From Epiperipatus broadwayi (Eukaryota; Onychophora; Udeonychophora; Euonychophora; Peripatidae), in assembly GCA_028023455.1 (NCBI GenBank), contig JAQFVV010006200.1, positions 5,962,506 through 6,026,505 on the forward strand: 64,000 nucleotides of DNA. The letters are read 5' to 3'. The notes under the pieces are model-generated. The model was not told the origin of the DNA. It saw only the letters and a list, made by a program, of their open reading frames with translations, and made no database searches. Below are positions 34,215 through 46,905 of this stretch, piece by piece. A program made the position numbers and the translations under genes. Numbering within the stretch: position 1 is the stretch's first letter; each line of letters begins with the position of its first letter.

Positions 34215-37200
34215 TAATAAGAAATCGTGGAAGAGTTTGTTGGTGTGAATATAAAGATTGGTGTGGTAAAATAAAAAAAAGTGGCAAATAGAGAAAGTGA
34301 GAATATTCAGAAGAATAAAAGTTATAGAAAAGTGAGAATTAGTAAAAGTGTAAAACAGAGGAGAAAGCATGCAGAGAATATTAATGTGCTATTAAAAACA
34401 AAGAAAGTGAACAAGATGTTAATATTAAATGGGAAAACTATTTTTTTAAAAAAAGTTGGTTAAAATAGATAATTATATAGAGAGAATGGAATTATGAGAA
34501 TAGTAATAAAAGTGAAAGAGGCAGGAGTAACAAATGTTGGAAATATATTAAAATAAGAAATGTAGAGGAGATAGAAATAGTATTACTAAATGATGAAAAA
34601 AACGTGTGTAGCTCTAGAGAAGAATTAGAGACAATCTTAAATAAATGTAACAGATATAAAAAAAAAATTAGATATGAAGGACAGAGTGATAACAAACATA
34701 AAAGCACATTGTAATGAGAATAATAGTTTTACAGGAAATAAATTGAATGAGGCAGGGGAGAAATTGAAAAGTGGAAAGGCAAGAAGCTTAAATGGATGGG
34801 CAACAGAAACGGTGATGAATTTGGGAAATAGGGTAAAATTAAGCCTATTATCATGTTTTAATAAGATGGCACAGAAGACAGAATTTCCAGATAGCTGGAA
34901 TAATGCAAGGGTAAGGCTATTATTTAAAAGAAAGGGTAAGAACCATAGAAAGTTAAATAATTATAGACGGATAATGATAACATCAATGTTATATAAAGTT
35001 TTTGCATATATGCTAGCTGGAAGGGTGACAAAATGGATGGAAGAAAATAATACAGTGGGAAAAATGCAAAAAAATGGATAGGTGTATAGGAGATAGTTTA
35101 TTTGTAGTCACACAACTTATAGATACGAGTAGGAATTCAGGTAGACAGTTATATACATGGTCTTTATAGATATAAAGAAGGCATATGATAGAGTAAATAA
35201 ATATAGATTATGGGCAAGTTTAGTAAATTTGGCAATAATTGGAGTTTTAGTGGGTCTTATTAAGAAATCATATGAAAATAATTACTGTACGTATCAATTA
35301 GGAAATTTAGAATCAGAGTTAAAATAGCATGGACTAAGACAAGCCTATATCACCTATTTTATTTTTGTTATATTTGAGAGAGATGGAGAGAACAATAGAA
35401 AGACCCGGAAAAGAGGTAGAGATATCATTAATAAATGATAAGGGAGTGTAAATATTATCAGGTCTTTTATTTACTGATGATATCTTCTTGTGCACAGAAA
35501 GTAGGGAAGATATAAAAGTTATGCTGAAGACATGTGCAAGAGTGGATAAAGAGATGGAGCTTAAATTTAGTGAAGAAAAATCAAAAGTAATGATGATAAA
35601 AGAGAATTTATATTGGGGGATATAAAGTTAAATGTGGTGAATTGGTATAACTATTTGGGAATATTATATAATGATCATGCCAATAGCTCTTAACAAGCTT
35701 TTCAGAATATTTGAAAAAAGCTATTGGCCTACTCACTATGTAACATTTGTAATGCAAATTTATAAAATGAAGTCACATGATATATGACTTGATTTCCTTG
35801 CAACTATTTGGGAATTGTCTTAAGTAATCAGAGAAATTGCTTGGATGAATGAGAAAAAAATGATAAATAAAGCAAAGGAAAGAAAGAAACTGATAAAGAA
35901 ATGAATAGTATTTTCATATAATAAATATGATGTAGTGAGAATTATGGAAGGTGTGGTAGTAGAAGGGTTAAGTTATGATAATGATGTGCTATATGTTAGT
36001 AAAAAGGTGTTAGATTGCTTAGAAAAAATACAAAGAGAAATAGGAAGACATGCATTAGATGCAGATGTGTGGTTGAAAAGGAGGCAATTCAAGAAAAAAT
36101 GGGATGGTCAAGTTTTTATATGAGATACAAGCAAAAAGCAAAATGAAAATATTCAATAGATTACAATTTATCAATAGTAAGAGAATAGCCAAAATAGTAT
36201 TTAATTGGGTTACGATTAAAGGACAGACAAGAAGATGGATAAGAAAGGTAATAAGGTATGCAGAAGATTTGAATAAAGACTTTATGTCAATATACTTATG
36301 CAAAAGGTGGGATGATTGTGTTAGGAGAATTGTTGAATATTATAGTGGCAAAGATTGGGATAGAAGAATAGATGCATTAATAAAAAATAGGGAGTTAGAA
36401 AGATAGAAAACTAGTATGGAGAGTAAAAAGAGTTTAAACGTATATAGCAGTAAAGAGAATATTGGATGTAAATTAATTTATGATAATAGCAAGGAAATAG
36501 TTTACTGTTTAAGGCTCGAACAGGATCATTCACAACAAGAGAATGTATGCATAAGTGGAGGAATGTGGGTGATTTAGTCTGAAAATTATGTAAAGAAGGC
36601 ATAGAAAATATTAGGCATCTGTTAATTGAATGTAAATGTCTGTAAGTAGAAAGAATACAAATAATTAAGTTGTGGAAGAATTAAATATAAACAAAGTGAT
36701 TGTACAGAAGGTTTTTATGCTGGGTTTGGAAAAAGATAAGGGGGATCTAGATATAAAGGCCATAGAGTGCACAAAGATGATGGTGTGAAATTGGGATGGA
36801 GCAGAATAGACAAAAATATGAGAAAAACTTAGGATAGGAATGGAAAGAGAAGGTAAGATAATTAACAGATTTCTCTCGGTATAGTGGCTGAGAGATTCCT
36901 GACTTTGATAAAGACAAAGCTATATATAACACATCACATCACATAGATATGCAGAAGATGGATAAAGACTTTATATCAATATACTTGTCCTAAGGATAGA
37001 ATTATAGTGTTAGGAGGATTGTTGAGTGTTACAGTGCCAAATACTGAGATAAAAAAATAGATGTATTAATAAAAAATAGGGAGATGGAGAACTAGTATAG
37101 AGAGTAAAAAGTGCTTAAATATATATAGAAGCAAACCGAATATTGGATGTGAGTAATAGCAGGGAAAGCAGTTTACTATTTAAGACTCAAACAGGATTGC

Positions 37201-37595
37201 TAGCAACAAGGGAATGTACACATAAATGGATAAATATGGGTGATTTAGTCTAAAGATTATGTAGAGAAGACATGGAAAATATTAGGCATTTGCTTCTAGA
37301 ATGTAACTGCTTACAAAAAGAAAGGTACAAATAATGAAGTTGTGAGAGAATAAATATAGACCAAGTGATTATGCAGATAGTGAATTATTAATATTTATGC
37401 TGGGGTTGAAAAAAGATATGGGGGATCTAGATACAAAGGCCACAGAGTGGACAAAGATGAAGTTGTGGAAATGGGATAGAGCATGATAGAGAAGAATATG
37501 GAAAAAGATGGCATAACAAGTTTTTCTTTGATGTATTGGTTGAAAGATTCCTGACTTTAATAAAGGAGTAGTCATATCACATCACACCACATCAA
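34215..37595 (+). mobile_element. CR1/L2-like LINE ORF2 and 3' end, two copies in tandem
   Basis: The copy starts in the linker after the endonuclease (matches 8850-9085). The RT follows: SWNNARVRLLFKRKGK and NNYRRIMITSMLYKVFA in the frame 34674-35081, VFIDIKKAYDRV near 35160, and FTDDIFLC near 35468 (an FxDD form of the catalytic motif). The C-terminal thumb and a Cys/His knuckle (KLCKEGIENIRHLLIECKC near 36590) come next, then an acacatcacatcacat tail at 36930. A second, 5'-truncated copy of the 3' end (36945-37595) begins at that tail and ends with its own catcacaccacatc. Frameshifts and stops are frequent. Confidence 0.82.
35649..35815 (-). mobile_element. Family B hairpin retroposon inside LINE ORF2
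   Basis: A 139-bp insertion (35663-35801) is flanked by perfect 14-bp repeats aactatttgggaat (35649-35662 and 35802-35815). It interrupts the LINE reading NWYNYLGI. It contains an internal hairpin (ccaatagctcttaacaagc with aaaaaagctattgg). Its minus-strand 5' end, aaggaaatcaagtcatatat, recurs at about 24174-24210 and 26870. Short, non-coding and palindromic, it behaves like family A with unrelated sequence. Confidence 0.75.
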
Positions 37596-39399
37596 TATTA
37601 AAGAATAATTAAAAATATAATAAATTTCTATACAATGAAATTTTAATTTATTTCATTACCAGATACATGTAAAAACTGTACATGAATATTAGAATACTTC
37701 CTTTCATAGGAAAAATCCATCTCTTTCCTCATATCCACTAATTTAAAAATTGTTACTAGGTGGTACTCAAACATACAGTAAATGGCCTGGAATAATATAG
37801 ATGTTAAAAATAGACTGAGAAAAACATATAATGTGTTGTTTAAATTCAAACACCATAGGTAAATTGTTGATCTGTTCAAAAAAGTATTCAAAAAACATTC
37901 ATGTTTGGAATAGAATGGATAAATAAGAGATCTAGTCAACACAGAAACATCTGCAGAAGTATGTCATTTCTTGAAAACAGCATATATCAATCCTAAGATA
38001 GATATACAAGAAATTAATTTTTCAATATTACAAATATTCTTTCATCCAAAGGTCATGCATTGATCATATTAGTAAATGTTTAGAGAGAAATGGTAGCCAA
38101 TTTGAATGTTAAATTTATACAGACTTCAATTAAAAGTGATTAAATGGAAGTTAAAATCAGAGAAAATATTAGCTTTGATATGGAGGATAATTTTTTTGCT
38201 ATGAAAAAAAACTGGGTTTAATAGGTGTAATTTATCATTTTCAAACTGAAATTCATGATTAAAAATATAACTAGTAATATATTTTTCTTAAAAATATTGC
38301 TCTAGTTATTTATATATTGTTTTTATTTATTTATTTATATTTTTTTTTATTTTAAATCAAATATATTTACAAGTTTTGAAAATATATTTGCATATGAGAG
38401 GTTTATTTTTTTCATTTCTGTAAAACTTCATTTGCCATTGATGCCGCACAATTCTATTAAATAGAAAATCAATAATATTAAATTAACATAAGAAAGCTTC
38501 ATTGAATTAAAATAATAATTGAAAAAAAAAAAAAATATTTGAGTACAATTTTTTGCTTCATCAGAAGTTCAATAACCACAGCATGTAACCCATAATCCTG
38601 GAATTTACACTTTTAATCAGTACTAAAATGAGAGATAACTCAGGCATGATGAAAGAATAGATGTAATGGTGAATCTAAGAAGATATTTAAGATAGCAAAT
38701 AAAAAATCAAACCCAAAAAACAGCCATGAAGACTGATGGATGACAATAACAAGAATTATAGGAATAAAAAAACTGGAAGAGACAAATAAAAATGAAAGAA
38801 TGTTGAGGTAAACATAGGTACAGACTTAAATTGAAACATGTAAACTTAATGATAATTCAATTCCAATATTTCATTTTTTCTTTATTCCAAAGTCAGAAGA
38901 AGACTAAAATTTTGGAGCATATAAACTTAGTAACATTTCATTTCCAAAGAATTTGTCTTCCCAATAATAAAATTGTAACTATTTATAAAAAAAAGTTTAG
39001 TAATATTTTTTTATCAATTATACCAATGATATTTTTGCAACATATTAAAACACAGTAAAGATCTTTTTATACTTACTTAACTATTTTCAGCTGGTTTATT
39101 ATTATCATTATTATTATTATTAACAACAGTAAACTATTAAAAAAATAAGTTGACCGTGCATCTAAATTCTATGAATATTTGAAATAAAGGAGTCAAAAAT
39201 TGTTTGATAGTGAATTCAAAGATGTTCTTAACAATCATAATAGCATTTCAATCCATATGTGCTTCTCAATAGTGCCACCACTTTCAAATATGGGTTAGTG
39301 ATAGAGCCAGCTTGAGGACAATTCAAATGGGTGTGACCACACAAAGCCTCATGCTTATCAAGGTCCCACATTACCATCATTTACATTTTCTGAATCAAA
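37596..39399. other. AT-rich spacer
   Basis: No recognised element. An ORF-like stretch at 37643-37942 (minus) has no domain I recognise and looks incidental. Confidence 0.5.
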
Positions 39400-39712
39400 A
39401 ATAAAATATGTATGGGTAAGACAACAAACAGGTGTTACTGACCTTATTGAAAAAATTAAAAGATTGAAATGGAGTTGGGCTGGGCATATTGCTAGAAGCG
39501 ATGATAATAGATGGACAATTGAAATTTTAAACTGGATTCCAAGAGATTGTAAAAGACCCAGAAAGAGACCACATGTGAGATGGATGGATGAAATAAGAAA
39601 ATGTGCAGGAGTGTTGTGGAGAAGAGAAGCTAAAGATCGGAGAAGATGGATTAAACTTGGAGAGACCTTCATCCTGCAGTGGATTGATAATGGTTGATGA
39701 TGATGATGATCA
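39400..39712 (+). mobile_element. RTE-like LINE, short 3' fragment
   Basis: The plus-strand frame at 39464-39697 continues an upstream part. It reads VTDLIEKIKRLKWSWAGHIA, WTIEILNWIPRDCKRPRKRP and RRWIKLGETF, and ends at ggttgatgatgatgatgatc. It is closely related to the 25208-25760 copy but better preserved and more strongly 5'-truncated. Confidence 0.85.
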
Positions 39713-40130
39713 TTTACTAAATGTAACTATTTTTTTTTTTTTTGCCAAAACTATAATTTGACCTACAATGACTATCACATGTGAAATAACTAATTGTAGA
39801 AGCACTATTTATACAATAATGTAGATTTTTCAGTTATGTAAATGTGAATACCTAAATATTTCCCCGTGTATTTTCTGGACATGTCAATGAAAAATCACAC
39901 AGGTCAAGAATGATTCACTTCATTAGCAATTTTATTTATTAAATTAGAATTTGCAAAAAAATTAAATTATGATGATAATAATGGATTTGCAACAAAACAT
40001 TCAACGAATTAATATATATATATCACATTATATGTAACTTTTTTTTTGTTTTCTCAAATATTGATTCAATAAAATTGCATAAAGTTGTATTTATAATAAT
40101 AAATAATTAATTATTTATATATTAAAATAT

Positions 40131-40262
40131 TAATTTGTGTGTCTTGCATTGGTGGTCGAGAGGTCAGCGCGACTGCCTTGCACTAGCAGGCAGTTGCCCG
40201 GGTTGCGGGTTCGCGTCCCGGCCGATGCTATGACACTTAAAAAAAAAAAATACTAATTTGTG
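40131..40262 (+). mobile_element. tRNA-derived SINE with A-tail and 9-bp duplication
   Basis: The tRNA-like body (about 40147-40230) has acceptor arms gcattgg and ccgatgc that pair, A-box-like tggtcgagaggtcagcgc, an anticodon-like stem of ctgcc/ggcag, and the B box gggttcgcgtccc. It ends tatgacactt plus an A-run, and taatttgtg repeats flank it (40131-40139, 40254-40262). The anticodon loop looks too long for a normal tRNA, so this is a SINE or retro-pseudogene, not a functional tRNA. Confidence 0.85.
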
Positions 40263-40492
40263 CAATTTTATGGTATCAATATTTAAGTAAACAAAATAAA
40301 ATACATATAATGCAATAAATATATATTTTATTTATTTTAAAAATTGTCATTCAAAATAAATATGGAGAGAATTATTCTAGACTTGATTTATAAATCTGCA
40401 GATAAGATTTTTTTTTTTTAAATATCTAAGTATTTTTTTCCACTGTAAAACACCTCCATCCTCATGAAATATTGTTCCAGGTCCCATTTTTT

Positions 40493-41084
40493 CTTCCGCT
40501 TACAACACAAGATATAGTATTTAGGAAAGAATAAAATGAATCCACTTATTCAATCCAACCCAAATGCTTATATATGGGCAAATCTTAAGTACTGTAAGTA
40601 AAAGTGTGAGGATAGACTACTCACTTTAAACCACTGTTTACGATATCTGAATGGACGACGCCAATGAAATTATCTAGAATTTACTAGACGTCGCTCACTA
40701 ATGAAACTCTTAAACATATATAAATAAACATTTATTTTTAGTGCTGTTTCTAATTGTAATAAATTTAATCAGCCATTTAAGCTATTGTGCGCTTTTTCAC
40801 GAGTGTTAAATAATAATAAATGAGTACTTCAGATATCGTAAACAGTGGTTTAAAGTGAGTAGTCTATCCTCACACTTTCACTTACAGTACTTAAGATTTG
40901 CCCATATATAAGCATTTGGGTTGGAATGAATAAGTGGATTCCTTTTATTCTTTCCTAAATACTATATCATGTGTTGTAAGCGGAAGTACTCATTTATTAT
41001 TATTTAACTACTCGTGAAAAAAGCGCACAATAGCTTAAATGGCTGATTAAATTTATTACAATTAGAAACAGCGCTAAAAATAAA
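40493..41084. mobile_element. Interleaved inverted repeats (A-B-A'-B')
   Basis: Segment A (40493-40652, ccgcttacaacacaagat onward) pairs with A' (40829-40986). Segment B (40731-40830, tttatttttagtgctgtttc onward) pairs with B' (40983-41084). The A/A' and B/B' pairs overlap rather than nest, so both cannot fold at once as simple hairpins. Similarity is high in both pairs. No coding potential and no clear flanking duplication were seen. Confidence 0.85.
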
Positions 41085-43169
41085 TGATTAAAATTACTGA
41101 AAAGTGGGGATCGGAATTACTATTACAGATTGGGAATGAATATCAAATATTTGCAAGATCCTGAACAAACTCATGAAAATGTATGGAATATCATTAACAG
41201 CCATGACAGTATGAAAAATAAAACAATGGCAGGCTACTTATTTATTTGTATCAAAAAAACTCATGAGAAAAAGCTTCAAGGAATCTTTGTACATAACAAT
41301 ATCAGGTTTTGCCATTAATTGAATGATCTTCTTCACAAAAGCTAATATAGAGTCAGATTTAACATCAATGACTAGGTGCTGCTAAATAAACCTGACAACA
41401 CATTTTCAGAGATCAAAAGCAAGAAATAGCACTACAGAAATATTATTCCTTATTGGATAATCTCTAGTCTTATGAGTGACTAATAAAGAAATAGCATCTT
41501 TCTATGTTAAACTGCAATGATATGCTCTCTATGTCAATTTACATTAATTTTCCTAGTTCTTATAAAGATAGCCAGTCTGAAAATGATATTAATTTCCAGG
41601 CTTAATCAGATGCAAACACACAGCCACATTCAGTACGATATTTGATTATTTATTCTTAAGGATATTAAAATAAGTAATAATTCAATTTTTCCTTATGAAG
41701 CTAAAGTATTGGCCAGACAGGATGATCTTGTGCTCACATTTTAGAATGATTGGACATTCGTCCTAATTAATATCATTTGTCTGTTTAGCTATTCTTATAA
41801 GAATTGGAAAAGCAAATTTAAAGTGATTCATTTTACTCTTTCAAAGCTAATTTGATAAAAAAGAGCAGTGCACTAATATGACTGGAGCTTGGAAAGTTTA
41901 GCTATCCAATGATTATATACACACATATTCATTCTCATTTATCTTGAAAAAATATAGGCATTTATTATATCAAGTTGCTTAAAACTCAAATGTCTGTTTT
42001 GCAATACATTTTTAATTCTTGAATGGAAAGATACATTTTATTGTATCATATAAGTATCAAATACAGTAGGATTAATTCTATGGCCCATTTGAACTCAAAA
42101 ACTAAATGATGTTCGTTGTTTACAAATTGAAAATAAAATGAAAAGCTGGCCAAAAGATGTAAAATAAATAATGTAAAATACAGCATCAATTGACAAGAAA
42201 AAAATGAATGAGTTAAACAAATAGAAAGAGTAAATGATGTCATTGTATATAAAAAAGTTCACACTCTAATATCCCAATATATAGTTAGAATGACAAAGAG
42301 TTTATTAAAAAGGAAGCCTGAAAGTAAAAAAATAAATAAAATTTACATAGTAAGAAAGACAAATTGAAATTAATAGCAAAAGGCAAAACTGGAAATATTA
42401 TTGAAGATAAAAGTGAAAAGTAATGGAGATAAAGATTACCGACAATGAAGAAATAAATAAACAAATATAAACAAAGTTAAATAGCTAAGTAGTCAAAAGA
42501 AACACATAATTTGAAGAGAAATACTAATAAACAATGAAGAAATAAACAGAAAAAAATAAAATTACAGCTGAAAAAAGATTAAAAGTGTGATGTGCAAAAA
42601 AAAGATAAGTAACATTCATATATACATAGGCATGTTAAATTCTCAGATCAATAGGTGGTATTAATAAACAATTGGATATCTATGACGACATAATAACCTT
42701 GATAATCATCAATAGTATTTCACCATCAGTTATTAATCCTTTAATATAAATTATTTTAGCATCTCATTAGATAGTGTCGCATTGTAAATTTTAATAAAAC
42801 CTTAGTCATTATATTACATACATTCATATTTGAAACATAAAAAGAATTTTAATTCATAACAGCATTTTCAATAGTTCTTATTCAATTTTTCTATACTGCT
42901 CACGTAAAAAAATAAAATAATAAATAAATAAAAATGAAATAAAATATACTTTTAAAATAAATAAAAAAGTAAAATAAGTAAATAAACTTTAGGAAACAAA
43001 AAATAATTAACTAAACCAAATAATAATAAAAAATAAGTATAAAATGTAAATAAATAAACAAAAAAAAATAATATTAACTAAAACAAAACAAATAATAAAA
43101 AAAAAAAAAAATCAAAATAAATAAATAAAAGATTTTCCTTTCCTGAGGACTAGTACAACAATCAAGCAC
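41085..43169. other. AT-rich spacer with purine-rich tracts
   Basis: No clear element. A 62-codon open stretch at 41130-41318 is unrecognised. The segment 42100-43100 is A-rich. Confidence 0.45.
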
Positions 43170-43277
43170 CTGTTGGCCACGTTGGATCTGGTGCTGTTCA
43201 ATTTTTTTAATGAAGCCATGCTCCATATTAAGCCCGGGAGAAGGTTTTATATCCATATTATCACTCATTTTCAGGAG
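43170..43277 (-). CDS. Candidate exon, 108 nt, phase 0 to 0
   Basis: On the minus strand, actttgctcacag precedes the segment and ggccaacag|gtgctt follows (a weak donor). The frame is open over all 36 codons, from LLKMSDNMDIKP to IEQHQIQRGQQ. Its phase fits between the 55013-55071 segment (exit phase 0) and the 33742-33847 exon (entry phase 0). GC is higher than in the flanks. A stronger-looking acceptor lies upstream, near 43319 (atatttttgtcttag), which would lengthen the exon but change its entry phase. The protein is unrecognised. Confidence 0.4.
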
Positions 43278-43921
43278 CTGTGAGCAAAGTCCATGCACAA
43301 ACTTAAACCTAAGACAAAAATATAAAAAAACAAAAATCATCAAAACTAACATAAAATAGAAAATATTAAATAAAAGCAGATCATATATAAAGACATGTTG
43401 CATATACATAGAACATATACAAAGATATATATGCATGTGTGTAATAAAATAATCTAATGGTTTAATTGCCGAGGCCACAAAATATGGATCTTAAGAATCA
43501 AAATGCACAACTCTATCACTGCATTAAACCTTGCAGGGATATATACATTTATACATCTAAACATGTTTGTATCAAGAATGTGGTGAAAAATATCACATCA
43601 GCAGAAAATCTTTCAGGTGAAATAAATATAAGGACTTATAGATAAAAAAAGTACCTTAACTTTTAGATAACTTAGATGGATTATAATTTCAATTTAAACT
43701 ATAATATTTCATCCCATAATATTTTTTATTATTATTGATCTTAAAAGTATAGATATACCATGTGGATTTAAACAGTATAATTTCAAGTTAACTGTTTATT
43801 TTTCTTAAAATGCTTTGAAAATTTTGTATTTATTATAAAAAAAAATTAAATTGCAGTAGAATTTTACATTTTATATTATTTTAAGGCAGTATGTAATTTG
43901 CTTATACTGAATGTTTCTTAT

Positions 43922-44348
43922 GTAGGGATTTGAACTCAGGATTATTAAATCTATTCATCATCCACTCTATCTCAAGCAACCGATACACATAACCATACTC
44001 ATGAGAAAAAGATACATGATCCTCAATATATGTATTTCATGCAGAACCACCACTCATTAGTAGGGCCAGATCACATGCGTATGACTATAATATCAAATCC
44101 AATAAAGAGCTTTGAATGATCCATCATCAGTTTTCCAAAGAAATGAATTGTTGAATAGTTGGAAGAGTGAAGCCTGTCCATTAAAGTTTGAGGAATTGCT
44201 ATCTTAATATAAACTGAGCACTGACTGTATATATGTATGGGAGATTATGATCTGGTCCAACTAATGAGTGCTGGGTCATGTACCAGCTGCTTGAGATAGA
44301 GTGGACAATGAATATGCTGAAAAATTCTGAGTTCAAATCCCTATATTT
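43922..44348. mobile_element. Family D palindrome, 427-bp copy
   Basis: The ends agggatttgaactcag and ctgagttcaaatccct are exact complements. The right end carries a pol III B-box-like gagttcaaatccc, preceded by a tRNA-like tgagatagagtggacaatga. The arms share caaccgatacacataacc, accagcactcat-type and gatctggtccaacta segments with their counterparts. The turn is near 44130. It is the best copy for the tRNA relationship. Confidence 0.75.
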
Positions 44349-44671
44349 ACATATATTTTATGTTATTCCAATTTGTCAAGTTGATTAATGAGATAGCCTT
44401 TAACTGAAGATGTAATAAAATTAAAACAAATAAAAACAGACAAAAAATACTTGATTTGATGATATAAATTAAGCAAATAGACTTTAGGCATAAAATTTAT
44501 AATAAAAAAGAAAATTGAAAACTCAAATTTTGTAAAGAGAGTATTGGGTGTCTGATTAATTCAAACTTTAATACATAGTAGTTATGTATAGTTTAAGAAT
44601 TATATTTGGTAATAAAAAAACCAAATGGTAGACTGAATCAATGCTCAAAACACACAACTGTAGGTGACTAT

Positions 44672-44966
44672 ATATCAAATAGTCAAACATCACATGATCA
44701 CCATTTCTTATGCTTGCTCATAACTGTTATTAAAATAGGCAAAACTCTCCATACAGTAGTGCCACTCAGATATAGGTGCAGTGCTCTCAGATCCAAGGCT
44801 CCTCACTGACGAAGGTCACAAGCCAGAAACCAATCTGGGATATTGGATGAGTAGGCACAAGATAATGATTTTATGCACAAGCTTTCTGGCATCCATTGAT
44901 TACTCTGGCTTGCATTGAGTGGAACCACTGTATGGAGAGTTTTGCCTGTTTTAATATCAAATAGTC
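44672..44966 (+). mobile_element. Family A hairpin retroposon, internally deleted
   Basis: The body 44685-44953 lies between perfect 13-bp repeats atatcaaatagtc (44672-44684, 44954-44966). The 5' end is aacatcacatgatcacca. The left arm is short (to gtagtgccactcag) and joins directly to the 3' half at ggtgcagtgctctcagatc. The right arm ends agagttttgcctgttttaa. The private gccactcag variant returns in complement as tgagtgg in the right arm. Confidence 0.9.
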
Positions 44967-46685
44967 TTTGTACTTATGAGAAAAAATTAAGTTTGAATCT
45001 AATCTATTTACTCATTCAATTACATAAATCTGAATCTGGTCAAGTATATATTTTAGTAATTTCATTTATAATTTTGCATAGCACAAAAGATAGTTTATAT
45101 ATGTTCTTTATTGACACAATTCCATTAATCTGAATCAATATCAGATAGCTAAATAATTGTTTCTGAATCTTCAGGTTAATTGTTATCAGATGTCCTTCAT
45201 TTTCAAAAATCTTTTTTGAAAAGATACAAAAACAAGATATCATTTTTTCATTCTCATAAAATAGTGAATTTACTGTGCAGTTTATAGATTGTGAAAATTA
45301 AGATTTGTTGGGAAATAAATAATCTCCATTGTAATTAATCTATTTAAAATAGTTAATTAGTAACACATAAAAAACAAAGTATACATGTTTGGATTCAATA
45401 AAAGAAAATCTGTATTGTATTTATTAAATGTACAAGGCATAAAACATACAATATCATACGGAAAATGCCACATTATATTAATAATCATATTAATCTTGGT
45501 TCCCGATCAGTATATTAACATAAATAATTCTTTGAAAATTTATATAATTACCTAATTTAATTAATTATTTCCATAAAAAACTGATCTAATGTTAGCCATA
45601 AAAGTGAAGGAAACTTTCAAATTAACATCTGAGCTACTAATTAACAAAATTTCTTTTGCAGGGCAAATCTACAGGTACCTAAATTTATATGCAAGTAATT
45701 GGTCATGTTTTAAGAATGCAATGAATGCTATTTTTGATTATCCTATTTCAAAAAATACTCAGTTAATATTTCTGCACTAATTGCATTGTTTATCATATAA
45801 TGCTCATTTCTTTGAACTTTGCAATATGTCTGCTGACAAAACTCTTTCTTACAGGATTCCTCCCATACCTAAAACTTCCATATTCACTGTTCTGTTATTT
45901 GTAATTCAGAAAAATAATAAATAAAATATTTAAAAAATTAGAACTTTATAAAAAGAAAAATGTCATGTTATATATATTTTTTTCTTTACTGTAGATTAAA
46001 AAAAAAAAGTGCATACACACCCACATATATATATATTCAAATCATTCCCCCCCCCCCAACTTTTTTTCAGAAATACCCTCTGCAAATAAATATAAAGTCT
46101 GAATTATGGCCCAGAATGACTCATAACTTTTTGAGTCATGCTGTTAGAAGTTCAGATTTTATATTTATTCATAGAGGGCATTGCTGAAAAACATAACATT
46201 AGGGAGAGTAATTTTAACATTTTGTATTTGAATTTTTAGCTAGCGATATGCACTGGGATATTTACATGTATATATCTATAAGTAATAAAAAAATTTTTTA
46301 TTATTGATAAATTTTAATATCAGAAAAATGTTTAGAATCAAATACTGTAAATACAGAGTGAATGTTGTATGCTAAATTTTGAAGTATTTTCTTAATAACT
46401 TAGCTCTTAGGCATCAGATAGATTAATCTTTAATTGAGATTTAAAGTTTACATCTTTGCTAGAGATAATCACTAGTTTAAGAAATATTTATTGATAATCT
46501 TTAATGTATTTATGCAGATCGGATTATGTCAAAGTTGTGATTGAAGCAAGATTGGCATTTGTAAATATAAATATATTTTCTACAAGTAAAATTATTTAAA
46601 TTTCTTCTTCCATGCCCAAATACATTACAGATTATAATATATATTAATAATATTACAAATCGATGTCTGTATTTCTTCAAAATAA
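44967..46685. other. AT-rich spacer
   Basis: Contains a C9-C10 run at 46048-46057 and AT repeats. Nothing recognised. Confidence 0.5.
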
Positions 46686-46905
46686 TATATGTAGATTTAT
46701 AAATAAATATTAGAAAATACAGTATTTAAAAGTTTATAAAAATATATCTATAACCCTCACTTAGAAGCGCTTTCAACTATCTTTGTAGTTTTTGTCAACT
46801 AATAAAACTACAAAGATAGTTGAAAGCGCTTCTAAGTGACGGTTATTGATATATTTTTATAAACTTTTAAATACTGTATTTTCTAAATAAATCTACATAT
46901 ATATA
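46686..46905. mobile_element. Family F-like hairpin, near-perfect 100-nt arms
   Basis: Arms at 46686-46792 and 46804-46905 pair almost perfectly around an 11-nt loop. The arms contain cacttagaagcgctttcaac, which carries the aagcgctttc core seen in family F. Flanking AT runs make exact limits uncertain. Confidence 0.85.

Noticed and set aside
40147-40230. Functional tRNA gene
   Set aside because: The A-tail, target duplication and overlong anticodon loop indicate a retroposed SINE or pseudogene.
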